Positions 36,301-47,900 of a DNA stretch of 64,000 nt are shown here, piece by piece. The notes below the pieces were generated by a model. That model did not search any database. It was not told the DNA's origin and saw nothing but the letters and a program-made list of their open reading frames with translations. Position 1 is the first letter of the stretch, and every line of letters begins with the position of its first letter. Location: assembly GCA_963971405.1 (NCBI GenBank), contig OZ020487.1, positions 44,179,039 to 44,243,038 of the forward strand, in the 5' to 3' direction. The stretch comes from Psococerastis gibbosa (lineage: Eukaryota; Arthropoda; Insecta; Psocodea; Psocidae). Made by a program: the position numbers and the translations under genes.

Positions 36301-37623
36301 ACATATATTCAACTGACATTTGGGTGTAAATTATATACTAAAGTAGTTTTTAATTTTTGCTATTAATTTTGTTATTTATTAGTTATTTGTTATTAATATG
36401 TAAGCTTTATTATTTATTATTATATTTTAGGGCAGGAAAAATTGTTATAGGTTTACCAAGGGCGACCTTACGATTATTGTGTATTTGTTATCTTTATGTC
36501 TCAGTATACGTTTACTTACTAACTAGTAGAGTTCTATATACGAGATGTGCCATTCGTAACCGTTAAAAATATTTTTTAGCTATATTTACTTCACTTGTTA
36601 ATCTACACCCAAATGATACTGATAGGCTAAGTAAGTTAATAGTTATTGGCGTACTTTCCTTGAAGAAACTAAATTGTTCGAATTCACAGAAAAAAAAAAA
36701 GAAATAACTTGTTGCTTTTCTATTTAAACGTAGTATTAGGAAAGCTTTGTGATCGTCGATATTTTCAATTTCGAAATTTCAACGGATTTACACGTTTTGA
36801 AGGCCCAGGACTGTGGGATGTGAGTTTTATGGAAATGTCTGCCTGTCTGTAACTCAATAGAAGATAGACTCCATAGAATTTGATGAAATTCGGCATGTAG
36901 ATTAAAAATAAATCGTATGACGGGAATTTTTTTTAAAATTTCGGCTAACCCTATTTTGAAAGGTTTTGCTTTCAAAAAACTAAAAAAATATATTAAAAGA
37001 CACTTTTTTTTCTCAAAAACAACTCCAACTGTTTTTTTTTTTTTTTTTTTTTTAATTCACATGTATTGCAGTCGTTACCGTATTAATTTAAACAAACCCC
37101 AATAGGTCGCTTGCCCCTTAATAGTTTGGTTCTGGAGGTCAAAAAATACAAAAATACAATCGACCCATCGATCAATTCCGTGCTTTGGAATAGGGAGAGT
37201 CAAGGCAACCGAATTTTAACCCCAGGACAATTATTTACCATGGCTCTATTAATTTCATCTATCTCGGTACCTATATTAATTGATAAATATGAAAGCATAC
37301 CGTATGTACGGGTTCTATTTCTTTGTGAAATAAGATAAAAAGTGATCACGTGATCTTCTCCCCATAGGAAGCAGCAATTACGTACAACCAATCAGATCCA
37401 GCCAATCAATCGCACTACGAGACCGCAATTAATACAAGAAAACTTCTCTCTTACAGGGCTTCGTTACGGAACACAAAGCGCAATATTCTTTGTCAGCAGT
37501 ATCGTACGCAAGTTTAAAATTCACACAAAATATGAGAGCATCAGCAAAATGGATGAAAACCTGGAATTCATATTATCCCTTTACGATAAAGCAGGATTTG
37601 AAATTCGACTGGAAGAGCGATAA
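30338..37623 (+). CDS. Cytochrome P450, CYP4-like (paralogue 2)
   Basis: Second microsomal monooxygenase, 493 residues from eight exons: 30338-30506, 30955-31152, 31609-31794, 32167-32391, 33428-33543, 34867-35107, 36115-36294, 37457-37623. The N-terminal anchor is at about residues 8-25. The I-helix is AALDTTF (Asp301 kept, unlike paralogue 1). The K-helix is ETMR with Glu357. FDPNRF precedes the haem loop FSGGQRSCPG with Cys437. The C-helix region (EARASRKTFVKTF) lacks the common Trp, as in paralogue 1, so the loss is ancestral. Exons 1, 5, 6 and 7 have the same lengths in both genes (169, 116, 241, 180) and every junction has the same phase. A TTTTTCTAG acceptor sits 18 nt before the ATG. 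Intron 4 carries a tandem duplication of the exon-4 end plus a MITE. Substrate unknown. Confidence 0.9.
32369..32960. repeat. Tandem duplication at the exon-4 donor, split by a MITE
   Basis: TAAGAAAAGAGTAGTCTT at 32369-32386 (end of P450-2 exon 4) recurs at 32859-32876. Each copy is followed by a family G fragment containing GGACTTACATTGCCTGCTG and GAACC(A/G)TTAGGGCGGAA. The second copy lost the GGTG|GTAAG donor, so splicing should use only the first. Confidence 0.75.
32479..32858. mobile_element. Long foldback MITE, copy F2
   Basis: 380 bp from GGTGCCCATTCC to GGAATGGGCGCC with TAA on both sides. The neighbouring tandem copy preserves the empty site (GTTGATAAGAAAAG), which proves insertion with a 3-bp duplication. 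It lies in P450-2 intron 4. Confidence 0.85.
33597..33929. mobile_element. Foldback family E, copy in P450-2 intron 5
   Basis: About 135-bp arms ending GGCAGCCCAAAATTTAATAC / complement GGGCTGCC. The arms contain GATTTGGCTCATCAAAG and GTAGAAGACTACTTCATGCA. It starts 53 bp after exon 5. Confidence 0.7.
34457..34621. mobile_element. Foldback MITE family D, copy 2
   Basis: Arms GCGGCCTGATCATGGCGATT and complement with AT-rich loop. It matches 7515-7685, including TAAAACTGTAAACAA and CACTTTCCATA in the loop. Confidence 0.65.
35411..35485 (-). mobile_element. SINE family A head fragment
   Basis: CAGTTCGAACAATCAGGGTG and GTCTGTACTTACCACTACTC match the complement of the SINE A tRNA-like head. It directly abuts the CAGTGGCG element. 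Confidence 0.45.
35486..36074. mobile_element. CAGTGGCG-ended element in P450-2 intron 6
   Basis: CAGTGGCGTAGCCAGA ... TTGGCTACGCTACTG. The interior parallels 9874-10579 (GTTTTACAGCCGAA, TACGCACTTTGAAAG, GACGATAAC). It ends 40 bp before exon 7. Confidence 0.6.
36712..37320 (+). repeat. 850-bp repeat, divergent copy R3
   Basis: Same order of blocks (AAACGTAGTATTAGGAAAGC, CACGTTTTGAAGG, TTGATGAAATTCGGCATGTA, poly-T, TCGCTTGCCCCTTAATAG) but diverged. The 3' end belongs to the same subfamily as 7115-7310. Within P450-2 intron 7. Confidence 0.65.
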
Positions 37624-38982
37624 AACTGCCTGCAGCAAGTGCACCAACTTATCAAATTACATTAATTGCTTTATACCGTTAGATACAGTATATATATATA
37701 TGTCGTGGCCATATCGAAGATTGGCTCATCTCACTTTCACTTTTTTCCTTGACCAGTAACCCCGGACAAGGTGCATATATTGAAAAAAAATTGCTATAAG
37801 TATAATTATCACGCTCAAGCTTCAGCTTATCGTGGCCATATCGAAGATTTGCTCATCTCATGAAATAATAATAATAATAATCATTTAAATCCCAAATAGT
37901 ACAATACATAATATGTTAAGCAACGAAGATGTTTGAGATCCCTCACTGGGTGTGCTTTTTTAGTACGTGGAAGTCAGGTGCTCGAGGATTTCATGATGTG
38001 GGCAACTTAACATGATCAGATCATTAAATAGTCAACATTTCACGGTTTTGTCATCAACATCGTTTATATAGGGTTACCATGCCGTGGCCATATCACTGCT
38101 TATTTCATGAAATGCTCACCATCTTCACACACAAACAAAGTGCTTGCAGCGCCTCTACCGCTAATGAATGTAACTATTTTACGATATGATCAAATAATCT
38201 TGACCATTTAATGAAGTAACCGCGCGTTTAGTTGCCCACATCGAGAAACGATTTCTTATCATTAATCTGCCCTAACCCCATTTTAATGTGGCCAATAAAC
38301 ACTGAAACATTTCATGAACTTTCATTTCATTTTATCAGGAAATTTGAGTCTTTTATTTTTTGACCCAAAACCAAAATATCAAGAGGCAAGCGACCTATTG
38401 GGTTTTTTGTTTACATTAATAACGACTACAATATGTTTAAATTTTAAAAAATCGTTGGAGCCGTTTTTGAGAAATATTTTTAGCCCTTTTTTGTAGATTT
38501 TGGAGGGCCCATCATAAATTCAGAACCTCATAAACTTGAGTTACACCAAAATATAAAAAAATGATCCAGAGATATGATTTTATTGAATACACATGCCAAA
38601 TTTCTTCAAAATTTACCTGGTTGTGTCCCCACAAATCGACAGACACACAGACCGACAGTTACACATTTCGTACCAGTGAAATCTCGAAATCGAAAATTTC
38701 AACCATTAAAGCAACATGGCTCACAACCGGCGTAGTTAATATTCCTCAACAATTTTACTTAATTTAAACTGTACTCATTCCATAAATTGTGATTTACATT
38801 AAAAAAAGAGAAGATTGAATAAATTACAACTAAATTTAATTAAACAACTAATTCTTATAAAGCTAAGTGCAAACATTTAATTACGCCTTCAGAAGAAAAA
38901 AATTGCAAGAGATATCAATCAGCCTTATGTTAAAACGCCGGCCAGGCGCCACCATTTAAAGAAATTCTCTACTGAATTACCT
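37624..38982. other. Convergent intergenic gap, P450-2 to CSE1L
   Basis: No gene. The motif GTGGCCATATCGAAGATT occurs at 37710 and 37835, with a partial at 38085. 38290-38715 is a reversed, diverged copy of the 850-bp repeat. Minus-strand ATTAAA (plus TTTAAT at 38876-38881) about 100 nt after the CSE1L stop could be its polyadenylation signal. Confidence 0.5.
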
Positions 38983-41900
38983 TCACGATATTTTGACGTT
39001 GGCCATAGTTAGGTATTGTAGAAGATGTGTCCTTTCTGCATCGCCCATGGTCCCTATCAGCGGGGCGAAGTGCCCAGGTTTGCTGGCTGATAATTTCGCT
39101 AAATTTTCAGCTAAGTAAACCCTGGGATTTTCAATTTCTGCAAAAAAGAAAAAAAATTAAATAATATATTTTTACGAAGCGATTTATAAAACTGTTAGCA
39201 TAGGTTGACGAAACACGTTGCTTCTTGTTGGAAATATTGCAGCAATCTGCAGTCCGAGCAATTTGGTACATGGGGTCTCCATGGCGAAGGACGATTTCTA
39301 TCCACCGGCAAACATTCATCCGACTAGGTTACCTTTAAGGTAGCGTATAATAGTCCGGAATAGTTAAGTTGGTAGATAATTGCAACCGATAGAGATATGA
39401 AATAAAAAATTTACACATACAAAGCGGACTATGGTCCTGGTTACTGCAATACATTCATAAATGAATAAATAAAAATACAATACGTAGTCAATGCAGTTAA
39501 TTTAAATTACATAATTCACCCTCCAGCCAGAGTACAATTTCGCGTTTATAAGCCTGTATTGACTGCCAAACCCGCCAGAAAGCAAACACTTGTTGGTCTG
39601 AAGAGAGTTGGCAATTTTAACTGTGGAGACGGTAATTGATCGGCTTTATGGTAAGGCATACCCGTACCATAGCCCAGCAACATAGGACTTAATTTATTGA
39701 TGAAGGTTAATAGCAATAGTGTAACATTATTTAACAAAGGGTTAGTTGGACTTATATTGCCCCCTTGTGTAAATATTCTGTGATTATTAACACAGCAGGC
39801 AATGTAAGTCCGACTAACCCTTTGTTACCTATGTTTACACCTGTACACTTACCTCTAATAGGATCAAATGCAGGTTTTTTGACGGAAGACAGCTGACTGT
39901 ACGCAGGGCTGTACCCGGGGGCATCTTCAACGTCTACGTAATGCTCGAATTCGGACACAGAAATGTCTTGTGGTAGCTCAAATAGTGACACCAGACACGT
40001 AAGTATGGGCAGCCTGGAAAAAAGACGATATTAGTGAGCTTAAAAATGATTCTGGAACATAAAATGACTCCAGTGTTGCAAGATTAACATAATTTATAAT
40101 AAACTCGGATCGCCCGGGTGAGATGAAGTCGGTCACAGAAATGTCTTGCGGTAGCTCAAATAGTGACACCATACACGTAAGTATAGACAGTCTGGAAAAA
40201 GACAATGTTAGTGAGTTTATATAAGATTCCAGTTCATAACATGACTTCCAGTGTTGCAAGATTAACATATAATTTATAATAAACTCGACCCGGGAGAGAT
40301 GACGTCGGTCACAGAAATGTCTTGCGGTAGCTCAAATAGCGCCACCGGACACGTAAGTATAGGCAGTCTGGAAAAAGACAATGTTAGTGAGTTTATATAA
40401 GATTCCAGATCCTAAAATGACTTCCAGTGTTGCAAGATTAACATATAATTCATATTAAACTCGACCCGGGTGAGATTAAGTCGGACTTCTCAAACTTACC
40501 AGAATTGAGAATAAGTTCCATTAACGACGGGTGACGCTTCGCAAAGTAGTTTAATAAGACCAATCGCCGCTATTTTTCTCTCCACGGCTCCATTGACTTT
40601 CTGGGTTTCAGCCAGTATGAGCCTTTCCACTACCATTCCAAAAAGACCAGGTTGAATGGAGTCGACTATTGAAATTAATTCATCTGCTGAATATCTGTAA
40701 CAAACAAGTTAATACCAGAAATAAATTACCAATAAAGCAACTCGAGCTGTAGGGCCAACAATGTCTTGGTAGCTGTCTATGGCACAAGCACACCATTCAA
40801 CCCACATCAGTATGGCTTGAACTGAGGACTCAGCAATTAGAGGCAGTAGATATTAGCCTATGTTGCATTAATATGATTTCTCAGATTCTTCTCTTAAGGT
40901 AATTTCTCCCAACATGCAATTTTTATCATCTTAATTGGCAGACTTAGATAGTCTACTACTGGATATCTTTCCTCCTCAATAACCGGCCCATACACTTTTG
41001 CCACTCCCGCCACACCAGCAACTGACCGCTCTACAGGGTTACTATTATTATTATCCAATGCCCACTCTTGGCATCTCTGCCATTTGGTGTCGCGCAAGCC
41101 AGTATAGATCAGCGAGGAGACAGGGTTACTGATACTCCTGATTATAGGAACAACTGATACCGAGTTAACCTGCACATACTTTCGTATTTACCAATTAGTA
41201 TAGGTAGGACACAAGGAGGGCGGACATGAAAAGATCCTGTGCACGCCGAACATGTGAACACTAGCATCAAGGGCATTTCTGAGACATCAGGCAGTCGGCA
41301 TCACCTGAGCTGAAAGCCCTGTACTAACAAATAGGTATTAGTATAGGTCCCGATATAAAATAATATGGGTAAATAATTGTCATAGGGATTAATTTCGTTT
41401 AGGCGCCCATTCCATTGACCGGCTAGGGCTATTTCCAAAAACAGTGACGTGGTAGCAGACATTCAAGACTTAGGTTGCGTTTCCACCGATCTCGCATTGC
41501 AGAATGCAAATGACATTGACGGAAATTAGAATTTTTCTTTTTATAGAAATCTATTAAAATGTTTGTACTTAACATATCCCATGACGCCATTTTTTAATTT
41601 TAGTTTGTTTGTGATTTTACTGTATGATCATTGATCAATTTTAACTATGGCATAGAGGAAAATAAACATTTCCGTCAATTCTGCAATGCGAGGTCGGTGG
41701 AAGCGCCACCTAAGTCTTGAATGTCTGCTACCACGTCACCGTTTTTGGAAATAGCCCTAGCCGGTCAATGGAATGGGTACCGTACCTCAACAATCCCTAT
41801 CACAAAGCTCTGAATTGAACGAATCAAATGATCACTTGAATAATAATAAATACCTTGCTGCGAAGAAACTAAAAAACACGATGATTCCTTGCACGAGTTT

Positions 41901-44900
41901 CGCAGTTTTAGATGACTGTAACCGATTAAATACGAGTACAAAAATTTGCTTGATATACGGTGCTAAGACATCCTTCGGTAGGAATTGAACGAGATGTTGC
42001 ATCAAGTAGAATCCTTCGTGATCGTTAGTTTTGCTCGCCATCAACTTCTGGAATACTCCAAGGAGGCCATCCTAGAGAAAAAAAAACAGACAAAATATAC
42101 TACATATAGTATACTCGTATCCGCACTTGTTACATTGTGTCAATGGCTAGCTAGTCTATTAACGCATGCAGCCGGGGTGGGTTGACATCATGTACCAGTT
42201 TGCCAATGGCCAAAAATGCATACAGAAAATAAATAATATCCGAAAAACCATGGGTCGTTGGCATTGGGTAGGGACACTCCATCAGGACATACTATATTAT
42301 TACACATTGTTAGTAGTCAAGGATGCCGTTGGATCAAATCCCTTTAGGTCTGTTTTTTGCTTGAAGTTTTAATCTAGGGTTGAGATTCCTTAACATCTTG
42401 TAAACAAATAATGGTTAAAGTCCCGCCATGCCCAGGTTTTCGTTTACTCTCTAATTTCGGAAATATAATTTAGGCGTCACTCACCAGCCTACCATCTGCA
42501 ATGACCTGGAGGGGAGCCCTGGCGACCCCCGCTTGCAGTATCCGCACCAACGGCTTGATGTAGCCAGGTCGCTCCCATAGGGCGGGGGCCAGTAGAAATG
42601 GCAGCAGGGCTTGATAGGCAAGCGGAATTTCATTAGGGGCACCACTTTGTACTTCCAACATCAACGACAGCAGTTGAAAAACATAGGGAATGAACTCTGA
42701 AAGAAAGTATTAATGTAACAAAAATGCGCTTAGAAGTAAACTTAAGAGGCACCACACAGACCAATGCTTGTATGTGGAGGATGGCGCCAGCCGCCATACC
42801 AAGTTGAATCCAGCGGACCAGAGCAGGTTCAAAGCTGCAGATAAATTGGTCGTGTGCACGTGCCGGTAGGGAAACATGGTAGGACTTGTCCTGGTCACCT
42901 CCGAACTAATCGTGTGACTTCACTGTGTTTCCCAAGTGGTTCGGAATCCACTATAATCAGGAGGTCCACTGGAGTCCTATGGGCCCACAGGCCTGGGACT
43001 GTGTCAAACCATACTACTACTATGTGGAGGATGATGTGGAACTAGACAGCCGGTGTTCTTCTCATGATTCTCAGTGCAGATATTACTAAAACCACTACCA
43101 ACAAATGGTACAATAAATTGCTTTAGGCTATTTTTTAGTGTTTCATTTAATTATTGTTATTGTGTCTTAGTTTCTAGTTTTTGTTAATGACACAATAAAG
43201 AGATATTCTATTCCATTTTAATATATCAGTAATGGTAAATACTATTCATTAATTCACAGATTACAACGGGTATCATAAAAATTTAGCAGACAACCAGAAT
43301 GGGAAATATCTTACGAACGTAAAAAAAACTAACTTCACTGAAAATAGCGCTCGTGGGGCTTTAATACAGAAGAAATGTTCCTCTTCATTTCGATATGCAT
43401 TATCACTAACACCGATTGACCACTGTTATTGAGCTTGATTAGTATGGAATCACGGACACCTAGGATGTCAGGTCGAAGGAGTTCAAAAACTAAGGCAAAT
43501 TGGTGTTAATTAAATTTAAATTAAAAAAAATTAAATGCTGTACAAAAAATGTAGAGGAACACTACTTTGCGACGTCTCACTTGTGGATCTACTATCGATA
43601 TTACCAATGAAATCGGATAAAAAAACTGACTGGGGATACCACCATTTCTTAAGGCCTTTCATAACTTATGCAGCCACTAAGTTTAAAGGGAGCTTATCTC
43701 ATTGCAAGTTTTTGAGATAACCAACTCCTACACTTAGTGGCTGGATAAGTTTCAATGTTCGGAAAAGCCCTAAAAAGCAGTAAATTAAATAATTAGAATA
43801 CTGTACCTGACACATCCTGCTGCATAATAATTTGAAATGGTGGAAACAACAACTCCTCAAAATTCGTAACAGCATCGGGCGATACAGCGCACACAATTTT
43901 GATGCTAATTCCGAGAGTTTCAAAGAGGTAGTGGTTGAAGTGTGGCTTGCTGGGATTTCTGCAAAAAGTAAATAAATATATCCCGGTGTTAGTGGCCCCA
44001 CAAACTAAGTGTCAAAATGTTGATGAACATTTTTATCTTTCTACTAATGTCTAGATGATAGCTGTGTGGATGTAATTGTAATTGAATTTTTTAAGGACTC
44101 TTTATGGGCCCAGGCCTACTTATAGTGCCCCATAGGCCCCTTGTCCATTATTTGTATTGTTGCCGTATGAATTTTGGCCATTGGCAAACTGGTATACGTT
44201 CTCGATGTCAACCTACACCGGCTACAAACGATAATGAACAAGCTGAGACAAGCTTACCATTATCGCAATAAAACAGGCGAAAGCATGACTTAACCAAGTA
44301 CAGATAGATCCGAGTCTGTACGATGGATACTTCCTGTGAAAACGGACGTTCTAAGTTGATACAACGTTGTCGTAAAATAAGTCATTAGGCACTATAAAAT
44401 CGTTATAATATATTCATAAAAGTGGTCTTACTTGGAGACAATTTCTAGCTTTTGTGTAAGCTTTCCAAGAGTGTTTTGAAGAAAAGGCATCACGCCGTCT
44501 TGTAGAATGGAGAACGTCCGCACGATGGCTTTCATCACGTACTCGTTTTCTGCAGAGCACTGCTGATCCAGAAGATTGAAAAGGTTCGTAATAAGGTCCT
44601 GTGCCAAAGGGGTCAAAATCTCTTTCGTGACTCTAGAATAAATTGCACAAGTAGTTATTCGAGAAAACCGGCGTATTCCAGTTAGCGGAGACATTGAATA
44701 TATAACAGCGTTATATACAGTATATAGTGTTATATATTAAAGATATTCATATGACAGAGAACACAGGGTAGGACTATTTCAATTTAAAGTCTGAAGGATA
44801 GCTCTACTATCGAGATGCCCCGTGAAATTTGATTTTCTAAATAAATAAATAAATATGGACTTTTTTGTGTTATTACTAAGCCAACCTAGCGGAGTTAGGG

Positions 44901-47900
44901 CTATAAAGCCCTCTCTTACACTCCGCCTGGTTTACATGCCCTCCGCAGCATGGCTAGAAAATTTAGAAAGTGTGGGACTCGAACCAAAAACATTACGGGT
45001 GAAAGTCGGAGTCTGTGCCACTACTCTACATGTCCTGACTTTCTGAACCGCCTTGGGGTCTTCCAATCAGAAGCGTGCTTCCCCCCCCCCCCCCCATTGC
45101 GATGAACCAAAAATGGCCGCTGCTCATCTACTTAACTGTCCAGTCCTGACACCCGATCCACCGACGGAGGACAACGGCTTCGTGGAGACATCTCGCCTAT
45201 ACTGGTCAGCGCGTCACCAAAATTACTACCCTGCCAAGTGATAAAGCAGTCGAATCCGTGATGATAAGCCGTGGAAGTCTTGGTAATTATATTAACATGC
45301 CAAAGGGGGGGAGGGCGTTGGCTAGTAAGTAAATAGGTAGATTTTCTACACCTATAACGTTTTTCCCCTCCTCCCTTAAATAACACAATAAAATAAGTTT
45401 GCATACAATGCCTTGTCTTCCGGGGTCCTCAGCAATAGAATTTTGTCGATTGTAGCGGCAGCATATGTGTGGACAACGGGACTTCGGGCTTGAAGATGTT
45501 TCACGAGACCTGGAAGGCTTGAAATAACTACATCGGGTGGCAGAATCGAGCGAAAAACCATTATATACTTGATGGCGTCAGCTTTTAATACGGGAAGCTC
45601 GTTTACTGAAATAGATATATACATTGTAAGTCGTCATGTCATACTGTATATTTAAGCTGTTAACCCTAAGAGTAATCAAATAAGCAGCAGGCATTGCACA
45701 AACGAAAAAAATAACTTACCAGGGGAATCATTAAAAATATTTTAATATGCGATAATAAGACTAACCAGCTCGTTTAAAATCAAAACAGACGACTTTGAAT
45801 TGTTCTATTCCGCCTATGTCTAGCATATGCAACGATGAAAACATCAATTAGCCTCTGTCGCACCGCACACATGAAAATTAGTCTCAACCTTCAATACCTT
45901 CTACATCATTATGCGGTTTGGGCGGTTTTGTCTGACCAAAATAGGTCCTACATGAACGAAACTACACATATGGGGTGTAAGAACACTGGAAGTGCCCCAA
46001 ACATGCCCTATTTAAATGCTTTAGATAATTAATTAGTTTACAACTTAAAAAACAAAAACAAGCAAAACCGTTTGTTTTTGTTTTCCCGGGCCCGACTAGT
46101 CAGTAAAAAATTAAGAGAGCTTACCATCAACTTTTATGAGCTCGGGGAAAATATGAGAGCTAGCAAAGTCCACCAAGTTGACCAACTGCGACGCTTGAGT
46201 TACGCCGTGTTTTTCTGTCTGCCCCCTGGTGACGAGAGACGTAACCAAATAGCATGCGGCATCCTTCGCTTTCCAGCTACCCGTAGGATTTGCATTGTAC
46301 TGATCCAGCATAGCCTATAATAATATGATGCCTTGAAATCTTGAAGTGGCAAGGGTTAAGTGACTCACTAAAATTATGAAGGTCAGCTATCCCGGACAAC
46401 GTTTCTATCGACGGTACATGGGCCTGACAGCACGTCAGAGGACAAGAAGGCATGAGAAGAGAGTTCAAGGTGGAAGAACCATTGGTTGAGAGGATGGCGA
46501 GAAGGACACTTAGCTGGTTTGGACACGTAAAGGGGATGGATAACAGCAGGGCGCAAAGAAATTAGAGGAATAGACGGAACACGAAGAAGAGGAAGACCCA
46601 GAAAAAGGTACAGAAACCACATTGTGACATTGAGGACAATCTCAGAAGAGTGGGACTGGTACCAGAGGAAGTGCTGAATGATCAGAAGGGAGTAGAGGAG
46701 GCTGACAAATCACACCCGGGCAACTGGAGCTGAGTTTTTATTATGAGGACATCCTATTGCCATGTAACATTGCCTCAAAGATCGACTGTTCATCTGGAGC
46801 GCAAAGGAGCTCCTATACAAAACAGTTATTTCTTAATTGAAAAAAAAAAAAAAAACAATGGTATCACACATGTAAAGGTGCACTAAAAGGAAACATACCT
46901 GCACGTATCGCCCAAAAATCGTCATCATTTCTGTCTCGAACCCAACAGCAAGAGCTTTGACCAAATCGCAAGCTGCCCTCCGCCTTGTATCTACGTCACT
47001 GCCCTCTATGTCACGGCGTATGTACTCCTCGGGATTGTCTTCAAAGAGTTCTTCGTCAGCCTCTAAATATAAAAAAAGAATAAACAAAAAGACAAGAACT
47101 TACGCCTGAAACGAAACCTGAACTCGACTAGCTGGAATCGAATATACAACCAGTCTCATGCGGGAACGGATCCATACCACACGAAGAGCTCACACTACCA
47201 GACCACGACTTATTAAATCTCATCCCGTGGCTGGAGACCGTTATCAATATGGCTGCTTGTGTAACCTGCACAAGCTAAGTACAGAGTTTTTGACCGGGTC
47301 CATGTATCCGTTCTGCTATGCTCTGCTATGTGTAAGACTTCGAAATGTTTTGCGTAGGTACTTATCTCTGATAGTTGGCTTATGGTTAACGGGTGCCTCG
47401 TAAGGTATATTATGGCTCCCGCCGCTCCAGTTAATACATTTCTATGCTAAATCTTCATTAAAATAAATAAAAAAATATAGGCATTTCTGTTAAATTATAC
47501 AATACAAGTTTAAGTATAAAATAAAATCGTCAAAATATCGTCAAAATCAGGTAGTTCTGTCATTGTCATTGTGGTAGTGCCTTAGTGACATTGTAGAAAG
47601 CTTTCTCTAAGATATGATTTCTAAGCAAATTAGGGAAGTTAGAAGCATTTCTCGCCGCCCTCAGTTCAATCGGGAGTTTTCTAAGGTAGGCGAAACCTTG
47701 TAGTATAGGCTCCAGTCGCTCACACTTGGCTGTGCGTGGCGCAGGCCTTACAAGGTCTTCCCGTTGCCTCGTGTTGTAGGTGTGAGTGTCTCCGGTTTGT
47801 TTAAATGTCCCCCACACCTCAGGCTTTAAGATATGTAAAATGCATCTAAATTGGTGTTGACTGGCAAACTGAGCCGGGTTTGGTATTTTCAGCAGTTATT

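Noticed and set aside
40126-40367. Mutually exclusive exon 15 variants in CSE1L
   Set aside because: The copies lack the second half of the exon and a matching donor, and create TGA at the junction, so they cannot substitute for exon 15.
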